NCBI RefSeq assembly: GCF_051020955.1
Contig: NW_027477032.1
Span: 1 to 64,000, forward strand
DNA: 64,000 bases
Direction of reading: 5' to 3'
Source: Megalopta genalis
Lineage: Eukaryota > Arthropoda > Insecta > Hymenoptera > Halictidae
Shown: positions 36,521-50,400 of the stretch, piece by piece
Layout of the letters: each line of letters begins with the position of its first letter
Numbering within the stretch: the first letter of the stretch is position 1
Program-made: the position numbers and the translations under genes
The notes under the pieces: model-generated
Database searches by the model: none
What the model was told of the DNA's origin: nothing
What the model saw: only the letters and a program-made list of their open reading frames with translations

Positions 36521-39500
36521 ACCATTCGTTTCGCATGGATTTGAAGCCAAGCCTTCTACTTCGCATGAATTTGAATCTAAATCATGTGTATCGCTTGGTT
36601 TTGGAGCCTACTGGTTTGTTTCGCCTGCATTTGAAGCTAATTCATGTATATCACAAGTATTTGAAGCTGAACCATTTGTTTTGCATGAATATTAATCTGA
36701 ACCATGTGTTTCGAACGTATTTGAAGCTGAATTATGCGTTTCGCTTGCATTTGAAGCTAATTCGTTTCTTTCGCATGCAGTTGAAGATAAATCATGTAAA
36801 TCACAAGTATTTGAAGCTAAACCATGTGTTTCGCATGGATTTGAAGCTAACTCGTTTTTTTTCGCCTGCACTTGAAGATAAATCGTGTATATCACAAGTA
36901 TTTGAAGCTAAACCATTCGCTTCGCATGGATTTGAAGCAAAGTCTTCAACTTCGCATTGATTTGAAGATAAATCATGTGTTTCGCTTGGATTTGAAGCTA
37001 ACACGTTTGTTTCGCATGCAGTTGAAGCTAAATCATGTATATCACAAGTATTTGAAGCTAAACTGTTCGTTTCGCATGGATTTGAATCTAAGCCTCCTAC
37101 GTCGCATGAATTTGAATCTAAATCATGTGTTTCGCATGGATTTGAAGCTAACTCGTTTGTTTCGCATGCAGTCAAAGCTAAATCATGTATATCACAAGTA
37201 TTTGAAGCTATACCATTCGTTTCGCATGGATTTGAAGCTAAGCCTTCTACTTCGCATGAATTTGAATCTAAATCATGTGTATCGCTTGGTTTTGAAGCCT
37301 ACTGGTTGTTTCGCCTGCATTTGAAGCTAATTCATGTATATCACAAGTATTTGAAGCTGAACCATTTGTTTTGCATGAATATTAATCTGAACCATGTGTT
37401 TCGAACGTATTTGAAGCTGAATTATGCGTTCGCTTGCATTTGAAGCTAATTCGTTTCTTTCGCATGCAGTTGAAGATAAATCATGTAAATCACAAGTATT
37501 TGAAGCTAAACCATGTGTTTCGCATGGATTTGAAGCTAACTCGTTTTTTTTGCCTGCATTTGAAGATAAATCGTGTATATCACAAGTATTTGAAGCTAAA
37601 CCATTCGCTTCGCATGGATTTGAAGCAAAGTCTTCAACTTCGCATTGATTTGAAGATAAATCATGTGTTTCGCTTGGATTTGAAGCTAACACGTTTGTTT
37701 CGCATGCAGTTGAAGCTAAATCATGTATATCACAAGTATTTGAAGTTAAATTGTTCGTTTCGCATGGATTTGAATCTAAGCCTCCTACGTCGCATGAATT
37801 TGAATCTAAATCATGTGTTTCGCATGGATTTGAAGCTAACTCGTTTGTTTCGCATGCAGTTAAAGCTAAATCATGTATATCACAAGTATTTGAAGCTATA
37901 CCATTCGTTCGCATGGATTTGAAGCTAAGCCTTCTACTTCGCATGAATTTGAATCTAAATCATGTGTATCGCTTGGTTTTGAAGCCTACTGGTTTGTTTC
38001 GCCTGCATTTGAAGCTAATTCATGTATATCACAAGTATTTGAAGCTGAACCATTTGTTTTGCATGAATATTAATCTGTACCATGTGTTCGAACGTATTTG
38101 AAGCTGAATTATGCGTTTCGCTTGCATTTGAAGCTAATTCGTTTCTTTCGCATGCAGTTGAGGTTAAATAATGTAAATCACAAGTATTTGAAGCTAAACC
38201 ATGTGTTTCGCATGGATTTGAAGCTAACTCGTTTTTTTTCGCCTGCATTTGAAGATAAATCGTGTATATCACAAGTATTTGAAGCTAAACCATTCGCTTC
38301 GCATGGATTTGAAGCAAAGCCTTCAACTTCGCATTGATTTGAAGATAAATCATGTGTTTCGCTTGGATTTGAAGCTAACACGGTTGTTTCGCATGCAGTT
38401 GAAGCTAAAACATGTACATCACAAGTATCTGAATCTAATCCATCTGTTTCGCAAGAATATGAATCTATGAAGCTAATCCATGTGATTCGCATGAATTTGA
38501 AGCTAATTCGTATGTGTCGCATGGATATGATGCTACGCCTTCTACTTCGCATTGATTTGAAGCTAAATCATGTGATTCGCATGGATTTGAAGCTAAGCCT
38601 TCTACTTCGCATTCATTTGAAACTAAATCAAGTGTTTCGCTTGGATTTGAAGTTAAGGCGTTTGTATCGCATGCAGTTGAAGCTAATTCTTGTTTATCAC
38701 AAGTATCTGAATCTAAACCATCTGTTTCGCAAGAATGTGAAGCTATGAACTAAACCATTTGTTTTGCATGAATATTAAGCTAAACCATGTGTTTCGAACG
38801 TATTTGAAGCTGTATTATGTGTTTCGCTTTGATTTAAAGCTAATTCGTTTTTTTCGCATGCGGTTGAAGCTAAATCATGTAAATCATAAGTATTTGAAGC
38901 TAAACCATTCGTTTCGCATGGATTTGAAGCCAAGCCTTCTACTTCGCATGAATTTGAATCTAAATCATGTGTTTCGCTTGCATTTGAAGCTTATTCGTTT
39001 GTTTCGCATGCAGATGAAGCTAAATCATGTATATCACAAGTATTTGAAGCTATACCATTCGTTTCGCATGGATTGAAGCCAAGCCTTCTACTTCGCATGA
39101 ATTTGAATCTAAATCATGTGTATCGCTTGGTTTTGGAGCCTACTGGTTTGTTTCGCCTGCATTTGAAGCTAATTCATGTATATCACAAGTATTTGAAGCT
39201 GAACCATTTGTTTTGCATGAATATTAATCTGAACCATGTGTTTCGAACGTATTTGAAGCTGAATTATGCGTTTCGCTTGCATTTGAAGCTAATTCGTTTC
39301 TTTCGCATGCAGTTGAAGATAAATCATGTAAATCACAAGTATTTGAAGCTAAACCATGTGTTTCGCATGGATTTGAAGCTAACTCGTTTTTTTTCGCCTG
39401 CACTTGAAGATAAATCGTGTATATCACAAGTATTTGAAGCTAAACCATTCGCTTCGCATGGATTTGAAGCAAAGTCTTCAACTTCGCATTGATTTGAAGA

Positions 39501-42500
39501 TAAATCATGTGTTCGCTTGGATTTGAAGCTAACACGGTTGTTTCGCATGCAGTTGAAGCTAAAACATGTACATCACAAGTATCTGAATCTAATCCATCTG
39601 TTTCGCAAGAATATGAAGCTATGAAGCTAATCCATGTGATTCGCATGAATTTGAAGCTAAATCATGTGTTTCGCATGGATTTGAAGCTATATCACATATA
39701 TCGCAATTATCTGAAGATAAATCATTTGTTTCTCATGTATTTAAAGCTAAGCCTTCTACTTCGCATTGATTTGAAGCTAAATCATGTGTTTCGCATGGAT
39801 TTGAAGCTAACTCGTTTGTTTCGCATGCAGTTGAAGCTAAATCATGTATATCACAAAGTATTTGAAGCTAAACCATTCGTTTCGCATGGATTTGAATCTA
39901 AGCCTCCTATTTCGCATGAATTTGAATCTAAATCATGTGTTTCGCTTGCATTTGAAGCTAATTCGTTTGTTTCGCATGCAGATGAAGCTAAATCATGTAT
40001 ATCACAAGTATTTGAAGCTATACCATTCGTTTCGCATGGATTTGAAGCCAAGCCTTCTACTTCGCATGAATTTGAATCTAAATCATGTGTATCGCTTGGT
40101 TTTGGAGCCTACTGGTTTGTTTCGCCTGCATTTGAAGCTAATTCATGTATATCACAAGTATTTGAAGCTGAACCATTTGTTTTGCATGAATATTAATCTG
40201 AACCATGTGTTTCGAACGTATTTGAAGCTGAATTATGCGTTTCGCTTGCATTTGAAGCTAATTCGTTTCTTTCGCATGCAGTTGAAGATAAATCATGTAA
40301 ATCACAAGTATTTGAAGCTAAACCATGTGTTTCGCATGGATTTGAAGCTAACTCGTTTTTTTCGCCTGCACTTGAAGATAAATCGTGTATATCACAAGTA
40401 TTTGAAGCTAAACCATTCGCTTCGCATGGATTTGAAGCAAAGTCTTCAACTTCGCATTGATTTGAAGATAAATCATGTGTTTCGCTTGGATTTGAAGCTA
40501 ACACGTTTGTTTCGCATGCAGTTGAAGCTAAATCATGTATATCACAAGTATTTGAAGCTAAACTGTTCGTTTCGCATGGATTTGAATCTAAGCCTCCTAC
40601 GTCGCATGAATTTGAATCTAAATCATGTGTTTCGCATGGATTTGAAGCTAACTCGTTTGTTTCGCATGCAGTCAAAGCTAAATCATGTATATCACAAGTA
40701 TTTGAAGCTATACCATTCGTTTCGCATGGATTTGAAGCTAAGCCTTCTACTTCGCATGAATTTGATCTAAATCATGTGTATCGCTTGGTTTTGAAGCCTA
40801 CTGGTTTGTTTCGCCTGCATTTGAAGCTAATTCATGTATATCACAAGTATTTGAAGCTGAACCATTTGTTTTGCATGAATATTAATCTGAACCATGTGTT
40901 TCGAACGTATTTGAAGCTGAATTATGCGTTTCGCTTGCATTTGAAGCTAATTCGTTTCTTTCGCATGCAGTTGAAGATAAATCATGTAAATCACAAGTAT
41001 TTGAAGCTAAACCATGTGTTTCGCATGGATTTGAAGCTAACTCGTTTTTTTTGCCTGCATTTGATGATAAATCGTGTATATCACAAGTATTTGAAGCTAA
41101 ACCATTCGCTTCGCATGGATTTGAAGCAAAGTCTTCAACTTCGCATTGATTTGAAGATAAATCATGTGTTTCGCTTGGATTTGAAGCTAACACGTTTGTT
41201 TCGCATGCAGTTGAAGCTAAATCATGTATATCACAAGTATTTGAAGTTAAATTGTTCGTTTCGCATGGATTTGAATCTAAGCCTCCTACGTCGCATGAAT
41301 TTGAATCTAAATCATGTGTTTCGCATGGATTTGAAGCTAACTCGTTTGTTTCGCATGCAGTTAAAGCTAAATCATGTATATCACAAGTATTTGAAGCTAT
41401 ACCATTCGTTTCGCATGGATTTGAAGCTAAGCCTTCTACTTCGCATGAATTTGAATCTAAATCATGTGTATCGCTTGGTTTTGAAGCCTACTGGTTTGTT
41501 TCGCCTGCATTTGAAGCTAATTCATGTATATCACAAGTATTTGAAGCTGAACCATTTGTTTTGCATGAATATTAATCTGTACCATGTGTTTCGAACGTAT
41601 TTGAAGCTGAATTATGCGTTTCGCTTGCATTTGAAGCTAATTCGTTTCTTTCGCATGCAGTTGAGGTTAAATAATGTAAATCACAAGTATTTGAAGCTAA
41701 ACCATGTGTTTCGCATGGATTTGAAGCTAACTCGTTTTTTTTCGCCTGCATTTGAAGATAAATCGTGTATATCACAAGTATTTGAAGCTAAACCATTCGC
41801 TTCGCATGGATTTGAAGCAAAGCCTTCAACTTCGCATTGATTTGAAGATAAATCATGTGTTTCGCTTGGATTTGAAGCTAACACGGTTGTTTCGCATGCA
41901 GTTGAAGCTAAAACATGTACATCACAAGTATCTGAATCTAATCCAACTGTTTCGCAAGAATATGAAGCTATGAAGCTAAACCATGTGATTCGCATGAATT
42001 TGAAGCTAAATCATGTGTTTCGCATGGATTTGTAGCTATATCACATATATCGCAATTATCTGAAGATAAATCATTTGTTTCTCATGTATTTAAAGCTAAG
42101 CCTTCTACTTCGCACTGATTTGAAGCTAAATCATGTGTTTCGCATGGATTTGAAGTTAACTCGTTTGTTTCTCCTGCATTTGAAGCTATATCACTTATAT
42201 CGCAAGTATTTAAAGCTAAACCATTTGTTTCGCATTGATTTGAAGCTAAGCCTTCTGCTTCGTATTGATTTGAAGCTTAATCATGTGTTTCGCTTGGTAA
42301 TTGAAGCTAACTCGTTTGTTTCGCATGCAGTTGAAGCTAAATCATGTATATCACAAGTATTTGAAGCTAAACCATTCGTTTCGCATGGATTTGAATCTAA
42401 GCCTCCTACGTCGCATGAATTTTGATCTAAATCATGTGTTTCGCTTGGATTTGAAGCTAACTCGTTTGTTTCGCATGCAGTTGAAGCTAAATCATGTATA

Positions 42501-42674
42501 TCACAAGTATTCGAAGCTAATCCATTTGTATCGCATGGATTTGAAGCTAAGCCTTCTAATGCGCAATGATTCGAAGCTTAATCATGTGTTTTGCTTGGTT
42601 TTGAAGCTAACTCGATTGTTTCGCATTCCTTCTACTTCGAATTCATTTGAAGTTTGGATTAGAAGCTAACTCGA
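36521..42674. repeat. Satellite region I' (second, indel-rich relative of region I)
   Basis: This region matches region I with offsets of about 38,087 (36.7-40.2 kb), 38,772 (41.2-41.6 kb) and 36,862 (41.7-42.7 kb). Compared with region I and with its own internal duplicates it carries many one-base deletions, for example near 37,306, 37,430, 37,908, 38,088, 38,748, 39,073, 39,512 and 40,764. It contains no J block until its right edge near 42.6 kb. Internally, 37.3-38.3 kb and 40.8-41.8 kb are near copies of each other apart from these indels. Confidence 0.8.
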
Positions 42675-45600
42675 TTGTTTCGCAATGCACTTTATGCTAA
42701 ATCATGTATAAAACATGTATTTGGAGCTAAACCATTTATTTCGCATGTATTTGAAGCTAAGACTTATGCTTTGCATGAAATTGAAGCTAAATCATGTGTT
42801 TCGCTTGGATTTGAAGCTAACTCGTTAGTTTCGCATGCAGTTGTAGCTATATCGCTTATATTCGCAAGTATTTGAAGCCAAATCATTCGTTTCGCATAAA
42901 TTTGAAACTAAGGCAACTACTTCGCATTGATTTGAAGCTAAATCATGTGTTTCGCTTGATTTGAAGCTAACTCGTTTGTTTCGCATGCAGTTGAAGCTAA
43001 ATCATGTATATCACAAGTATTTGAAGCTAAACCATTCGTTTCGCATGGATTTGAATCTAAGCCTCCTACTTCGCATGAATTTGAATCCAAATCATGTGTT
43101 TCCCTTGCATTTGAAGCTAATTCGTTTGTTTCGCATGCAGTTGAAGCTATATCGCTTATATTCGCAAGTATTTGAAGCCAAATCATTCGTTTCGCATAAA
43201 TTTGAAACTAAGGCAACTACTTCGCATTGATTTGAAGCTAAATCATGTGTTTCGCTTGGATTTGAAGCTAACTCGTTTGTTTCGCATGCAGTTGAAGCTA
43301 AATCATGTATATCACAAGTATTTGAAGCTAAACCATTCGTTTCGCATGGATTTGAATCTAAGCCTCCTACTTCGCATGAATTTGAATCTAAATCATGTGT
43401 TTCGCTTGCATTTGAAGCTAATTCGTTTGTTTCGCATGCAGTTGAAGCTAAATTATGTATAAACAAGTATTTTGAAGCTAAACCATTTGCATCGCAAGGA
43501 TTTGAAGCTAAACCATGTGATTCGCAAGAATTTGAAGCTAAATCATGTGTTTCGCTGGGATTTGAAGCTAACTCGTTTGTTTCGCATGCAGTTGAAGCTA
43601 AATCATGTATATCACAAGTATTTGAAGCTAAACCGTTCGTTTCGCATGGATTTGAATCTAAGCCTCCTACGTCGCATGAATTTGAATCTAAATCATGTGT
43701 TTCGATTGGATTTGAAGCTAACTCGTTTGTTTCGCATGCAGTTGAAGCTAAATCATGTATATCACAAGTATTCGAAGCTAATCCATTTGTATCGCATGGA
43801 TTTGAAGCTAAGCCTTCTAATGCGCAATGATTCGAATCTAAATCATGTGTTTTGCTTGGATTTGAAGCTAACTCGATTGTTTCGCATTCCTTCTACTTCG
43901 AATTCATTTGAAGTTTGGATTAGAAGCTAACTCGATTGTTTCGCAATGCACTTTATGCTAAATCATGTATAAAACATGTATTTGAAGCTAAACCATTTAT
44001 TTCGCATGTATTTGAAGCTAAGACTTTGCTTTGCATGAAATTGAAGCTAAATCATGTGTTTCGCTTGGATTTGAAGCTAACTCGTTAGTTTCGCATGCAG
44101 TTGAACCTATATCGCTTATATTCGCAAGTATTTGAAGCCAAATCATTCGTTTCGCATAAATTTGAAACTAAGGCAACTACTTCGCATTGATTTGAAGCTA
44201 AATCATGTGTTTCGCTTGGATTTGAAGCTAACTCGTTTGTTTCGCATGCAGTTGAAGCTAAATCATGTATATCACAAGTATTCGAAGCTAAACCATTTGT
44301 ATCGCATGGATTTGAAGCTAAGCCTTCTAATGCGCAATGATTCGAAGCTAAATCATGTGTTTTGCTGATTTTAAGCTAACTCGATTGTTTCGCATTCCTT
44401 CTACTTCGAATTGATTTGAAGTTTGGATTAGAAGCTAACTCGATTGTTTCGCAATGCACTTTATGCTAAATCATGTATAAAACATGTATTTGAAGCTAAA
44501 CCATTTATTTCGCATGTATTTGAAGCTAAGACTTATGCTTTGCATGAAATTGAAGCTAATCATGTGTTTCGCTTGGATTTGAAGCTAACTCGTTAGTTTC
44601 GCATGCAGTTGTAGCTATATGGCTTATATTCGCAAGTATTTGAAGCCAAATCATTCGTTTCGCATAAATTTGAAACTAAGGCAACTACTTCGCATTGATT
44701 TGAAGCTAAATCATGTGTTTCGCTTGGATTTGAAGCTAACTCGTTTGTTTCGCATGCAGTTGAAGCTAAATCATGTATATCACAAGTATTTGAAGCTAAA
44801 CCATTCGTTTCGCATGGATTTGAATCTAAGCCTCCTACTTCGCATGAATTTGAATCCAAATCATGTGTTTCCCTTGCATTTGAAGCTAATTCGTTTGTTT
44901 CGCATGCAGTTGAAGCTAAATTATGTATAAACGAGTATTTGAAGCTAAACCATTTGCATCGCAAGGATTTGAAGCTAAACCATGTGATTCGCAAGAATTT
45001 GAAGCTAAATCATGTGTTTCGCTTGGATTTGAAGCTAACTCGTTTGTTCCGCATGCAGTTGAAGCTAAATCATGTATATCACAAGTATTTGAAGCTAAAC
45101 CGTTCGTTTCGCATGGATTTGAACCTAAGCCTCCTACGTCGCATGAATTTGAATCTAAATCATGTGTTTCGCTTGGATTTGAAGCTAACTCGTTTGTTTC
45201 GCATGCAGTTGAAGCTAAATTATGTATAAACAAGTATTTGAAGCTAAACCATTTGCATCGCAAGGATTTGAAGCTAAACCATGTGATTCGCAAGAATTTG
45301 AAGCTAAATCATGTGTTTCGCTGGGATTTGAAGCTAACTCGTTTGTTTCGCATGCAGTTGAAGCTAAATCATGTATATCACAAGTATTTGAAGCTAAACC
45401 GTTCGTTTCGCATGGATGTGAATCTAAGCCTCCTACGTCGCATGAATTTGAATCTAAATCATGTGTTTCGCTTGATTTGAAGCTAATTCGTTTGTTTCGC
45501 ATGCAGTTGAATCTAAATCATGTATATCACATGTATTCGAAGCTAAACCATTTGTATCGCATGGATTTGAAGCTAAGCCTTCTAATGCGCAATGATTCGA

Positions 45601-47400
45601 AGCTAAATCATGTGTTTTGCTTGGATTTGAAGCTAACTCGATTGTTTCGCATTCCTTCTACTTCGAATTCATTTGAAGTTTGGATTAGAAGCTAACTCGA
45701 TTGTTTCGCAATGCACTTTATGCTAAATCATGTATAAAACATGTATTTGAAGCTAAACCATTTATTTCGCATGTATTTGAAGCTAAGACTTATGCTTTGC
45801 ATGAAATTGAAGCTAATCATGTGTTTCGCTTGGATTTGAAGCTAACTCGTTAGTTTCGCATGCAGTTGAACCTATATCGCTTATATTCGCAAGTATTTGA
45901 AGCCAAATCATTCGTTTCGCATAAATTTGAAACTAAGGCAACTACTTCGCATTGATTTGAAGCTAAATCATGTGTTTCGCTTGGATTTGAAGCTAACTCG
46001 ATTGTTTCGCATGCAGTTGAAGCTAAATCATGTTTATCACAAGTATTCGAAGCTAAACCATTTGTATCGCATGGATTTGAAGCTAAGCCTTCTAATGCGC
46101 AATGATTCGAAGCTAAATCATGTGTTTTGCTTGGATTTTAAGCTAACTCGATTGTTTCGCATTCCTTCTACTTCGAATTGATTTGAAATTTGGATTAGAA
46201 GCTAACTCGATTGTTTCGCAATGCACTTTGTGCTAAATCATGTATAAAACATGTATTTTAAGCTAAACCATTTATTTTGCATGTATTTGAAGCTAAGACT
46301 TATACTTTGCATGAAATTGAAGCTAAATCATGTGTTTCGCTTGGATTTGAAGCTAACTCGTTTGTTTCGCATGCAGTTGAATCTAAATCATGTATATCAC
46401 AAGTATTCGAAGATAAACCATTTGTATCGCATGGATTTGAAGCTAAGCCTTCTAATGCGCAATGATTCGAAGCTAAATCATGTGTTTTGCTTGGATTTGA
46501 AGCTAACTCGATTGTTTCGCATTCCTTCTACTTCGAATTCATTTGAAGTTTGGATTAGAAGCTAACTCGATTGTTTCGCAATGCACTTTATGCTAAATCA
46601 TGTATAAAACATGTATTTGAAGCTAAACCATTTATTTCGCATGTATTTGAAGCTAAGACTTATGCTTTGCATGAAATTGAAGCTAAATCATGTGTTTCGC
46701 TTGGATTTGAAGCTAACTCGTTAGTTTCGCATGCAGTTGAACCTATATCGCTTATATTCGCAAGTATTTGAAGCCAAATCATTCGTTTCGCATAAATTTG
46801 AAACTAAGGCAACTACTTCGCATTGATTTGAAGCTAAATCATGTGTTTCGCTTGCATTTGAAGCTAATTCGTTTCTTTCGCATGCAGTTGAAGCTAAATT
46901 ATGTATAAACAAGTATTTGAAGCTAAACCATTTGCATAGCAAGGATTTGAAGCTAAACCATGTGAATCGCAAGAATTTGAAGCTAAATCATGTGTTTCGC
47001 TTGGATTTGAAGCTAACTCGTTTGTTTCGCATGCAGTTGAAGCTATATCGCTTATATTCGCAAGTATTTGAAACCAAATCATTCGATTCGCATGAATTTG
47101 AAACTAGGACTTCTACTTCGCATTGGTTTCAAGCTAAATCATGTGTTTCGCTTGGATTTGAAGCTAACTCGTTTGATTCGCATGCAGTTGAAGCTAAATC
47201 ATGTATATCACAAGTATTTGAAGCTAAACCGTTCGTTTCGAATGGATTTGAATCTAAGCATCCTACGTCGCATGAATTTGAATCTAAATCATGTGTTTCG
47301 CTTGGATTTGAAGCTAACTCGTTTGTTTCGCATGCAGTTGAAGCTAAATCATGTATATCACAAGTATTCGAAGCTAAACCATTTGTATCGCATGGATTTG
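42675..47400. repeat. Satellite region IV, mosaic of J-block-containing units
   Basis: This stretch is built from the same pentamers and J blocks as region III, but in a different order and without one clear long period. J blocks are seen near 42.6, 43.9, 44.4, 45.7, 46.2 and 46.5 kb. Single-base deletions continue here, for example near 42,957, 44,027, 44,366, 44,557 and 45,813. The exact right boundary with the 2,912-bp repeats is uncertain by a few hundred bases. Confidence 0.7.
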
Positions 47401-50400
47401 AAGCTAAACCTTCTAATGCGCAATGATTCGAAGCTTAATCATGTGTTTTGCTTGGATTTGAAGCTAACTCGATTGTTTCGCATTCCTTCTACTTCGAATT
47501 CATTTGAAGTTTGGATTAGAAGCTAACTCGATTGTTTCGCAATTCACTTTATGCTAAATCATGTATAAAACATGTATTTGAAGCTAAACCATTTATTTCG
47601 CATGTATTTGAAGCTAAGACTTAAACTTTGCATGAAATTGAAGCTAAATCATGTGTTTCGCTTGGATTTGAAGCTAACTCGTTAGTTTCGCATGCAGTTG
47701 AAGCTATATCGCTTATAAGTATTTGAAGCCACATCATTCGTTTCGCATAAATTTGAAACTAAGGCTACTACTTCGCATTGATTTGAAGCTAAATCATGTG
47801 TTTCGCTTGGATTTGAAGCTAACGCGTTTGTTCCGCATGCAGTTGAAGCTAAATCATGTATATCACAAGTATTTGAAGCTAAACCGTTCGTTTCGCATGG
47901 ATTTGAATCTAAGCCTCCTACGTCGCATGAATTTGAATCTAAATCATGTGTTTCGCTTGGATTTGAAGCTAACTCGTTTGTTTCGCATGCAGTTAAAGCT
48001 AATTCATGTATATCACAAGTATTTGAAGCTAAACCGTTCGTTTCGCATGGATTTGAATCTAAGCCTCCTACGTCGCATGAATTTGAATCTAAATCATGTG
48101 TTTCGCTTGGATTTGAAGCTAACTCGTTTGTTTCGCTTGCAGTTGAAGCTAAATCATGTATATCACAAGTATTTGAAGCTAAACCGTTCGTTTCGCATGG
48201 ATTTGAATCTAAGCCTCCTACGTCGCATGAATTTGAATCTAAATCATGTGTTTCGCTTGCATTTGAAACTAATTCGTTTGTTTCGCATGCAGTTGAAGCT
48301 ATATCGCTTATATTCGCAAGTATTTGAAGCCAAATCATTCGTTTCGCATAAATTTGAAACTAAGGCAACTACTTCGCATTGATTTGAAGCTAAATCATGT
48401 GTTTCGCTTGGATTTGAAGCTAACTCGTTTGTTTCGCATGCAGTTGAAGCTAAATCATGTATATCACAAGTATTTGAAGCTAAACCATTCGTTTCGCATG
48501 GATTTGAATCTAAGCCTCCTACTTCGCATGAATTTGAATCTAAATCATGTGTTTCGCTTGCATTTGAAGCTAATTCGTTTGTTTCGCATGCAGTTGAAGC
48601 TAAATTATGTATAAACAACTATTTGAAGCTAAACCATGTGTTTCGCATGGATTTGAAGCTAATTCGTTTGTTTCGCATGCAGTTGAAGCTAAATCATGTA
48701 TATCACAAGTATTAGAAGCTAAACCATTTGTATCGCATGGATTTGAAGCTAAGCCTTCTAATGCGCAATGATTCGAATCTAAATCATGTGTTATGCTTGG
48801 ACTTGAAGCTAACTCGATTGTTTCGCATTCCTTCTACTTCGAATTCATTTGAAGTTTGGGTTAGAAGCTAACTCGATTGTTTCGCAATACACTTTATGCT
48901 AAATCATGTATAAAACATGTATTTGAAGCTAAACCATTTATTTCGCATGTATTTGAAGCTAAGACTTATACTTTGCATGAAATTGAAGCTAAATCATGTG
49001 TTTCGTTTGGATTTGAAGCTAACTCGTTTGTTTCGCATGCAGTTGAAGCTATATCGCTTATATTCGCAAGTATTTGAAGCCACATCATTCGTTTCGCATA
49101 AATTTGAAACTAAGGCTACTACTTCGCATTGATTTGAAGCTAAATCATGTGTTTCGCTTGGATTTGAAGCTAACGCGTTTGTTCCGCATGCAGTTGAAGC
49201 TAAATCATGTATATCACAAGTATTTGAAGCTAAACCGTTCGTTTCGCATGGATTTGAATCTAAGCCTCCTACGTCGCATGAATTTGAATCTAAATCATGT
49301 GTTTCGCTTGGATTTGAAGCTAACTCGTTTGTTTCGCATGCAGTTAAAGCTAATTCATGTATATCACAAGTATTTGAAGCTAAACCGTTCGTTTCGCATG
49401 GATTTGAATCTAAGCCTCCTACGTCGCATGAATTTGAATCTAAATCATGTGTTTCGCCTGGATTTGAAGCTAACTCGTTTGTTTCGCATGCAGTTGAAGC
49501 TAAATCATGTATATCACAAGTATTCGAAGCTAAACCATTTGTATCGCATGGATTTGAAGCTAAACCTTCTAATGCGCAATGATTCGAAGCTTAATCATGT
49601 GTTTTGCTTGGATTTGAAGCTAACTCGATTGTTTCGCATTCCTTCTACTTCGAATTCATTTGAAGTTTGGATTAGAAGCTAACTCGATTGTTTCGCAATG
49701 CACTTTATGCTAAATCATGTATAAAACATGTATTTGAAGCTAAACCATTTATTTCGCATGTATTTGAAGCTAAGACTTATACTTTGCATGAAATTGAAGC
49801 TAAATCATGTGTTTCGCTTGGATTTGAAGCTAACTCGTTAGTTTCGCATGCAGTTGAAGCTATATCGCTTATATTCGCAAGTATTTGAAGCCAAATCATT
49901 CGTTTCGCATAAATTTGAAACTAAGGCAACTACTTCGCATTGATTTGAAGCTAAATCATGTGTTTCGCTTGGATTTGAAGCTAACTCGTTTGTTTCGCAT
50001 GCAGTTGAAGCTAAATCATGTATATCACAAGTATTTGAAGCTAAACCATTCGTTTCGCATGGATTTGAATCTAAGCCTCCTACTTCGCATGAATTTGAAT
50101 CTAAATCATGTGTTTCCCTTGCATTTGAAGCTAATTCGTTTGTTTCGCATGCAGTTGAAGCTAAATTATGTATAAACAACTATTTGAAGCTAAACCATGT
50201 GTTTCGCATGGATTTGAAGCTAATTCGTTTGTTTCGCATGCAGTTGAAGCTAAATCATGTATAACACAAGTATTCGAAGCTAAACCATTTGTATCGCATG
50301 GATTTGAAGCTAAACCTTCTAATGCGCAATGATTCGAAGCTTAATCATGTGTTTTGCTTGGATTTGAAGCTAACTCGATTGTTTCGCATTCCTTCTACTT

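Noticed and set aside
39844..41840. Two long forward frames, 39,844-40,770 and 40,776-41,840, split by a one-base difference near 40,764
   Set aside because: They look like one interrupted gene, but the content is plain satellite. Parallel copies at 1-5 kb break at other places, and equally long frames exist on the opposite strand.
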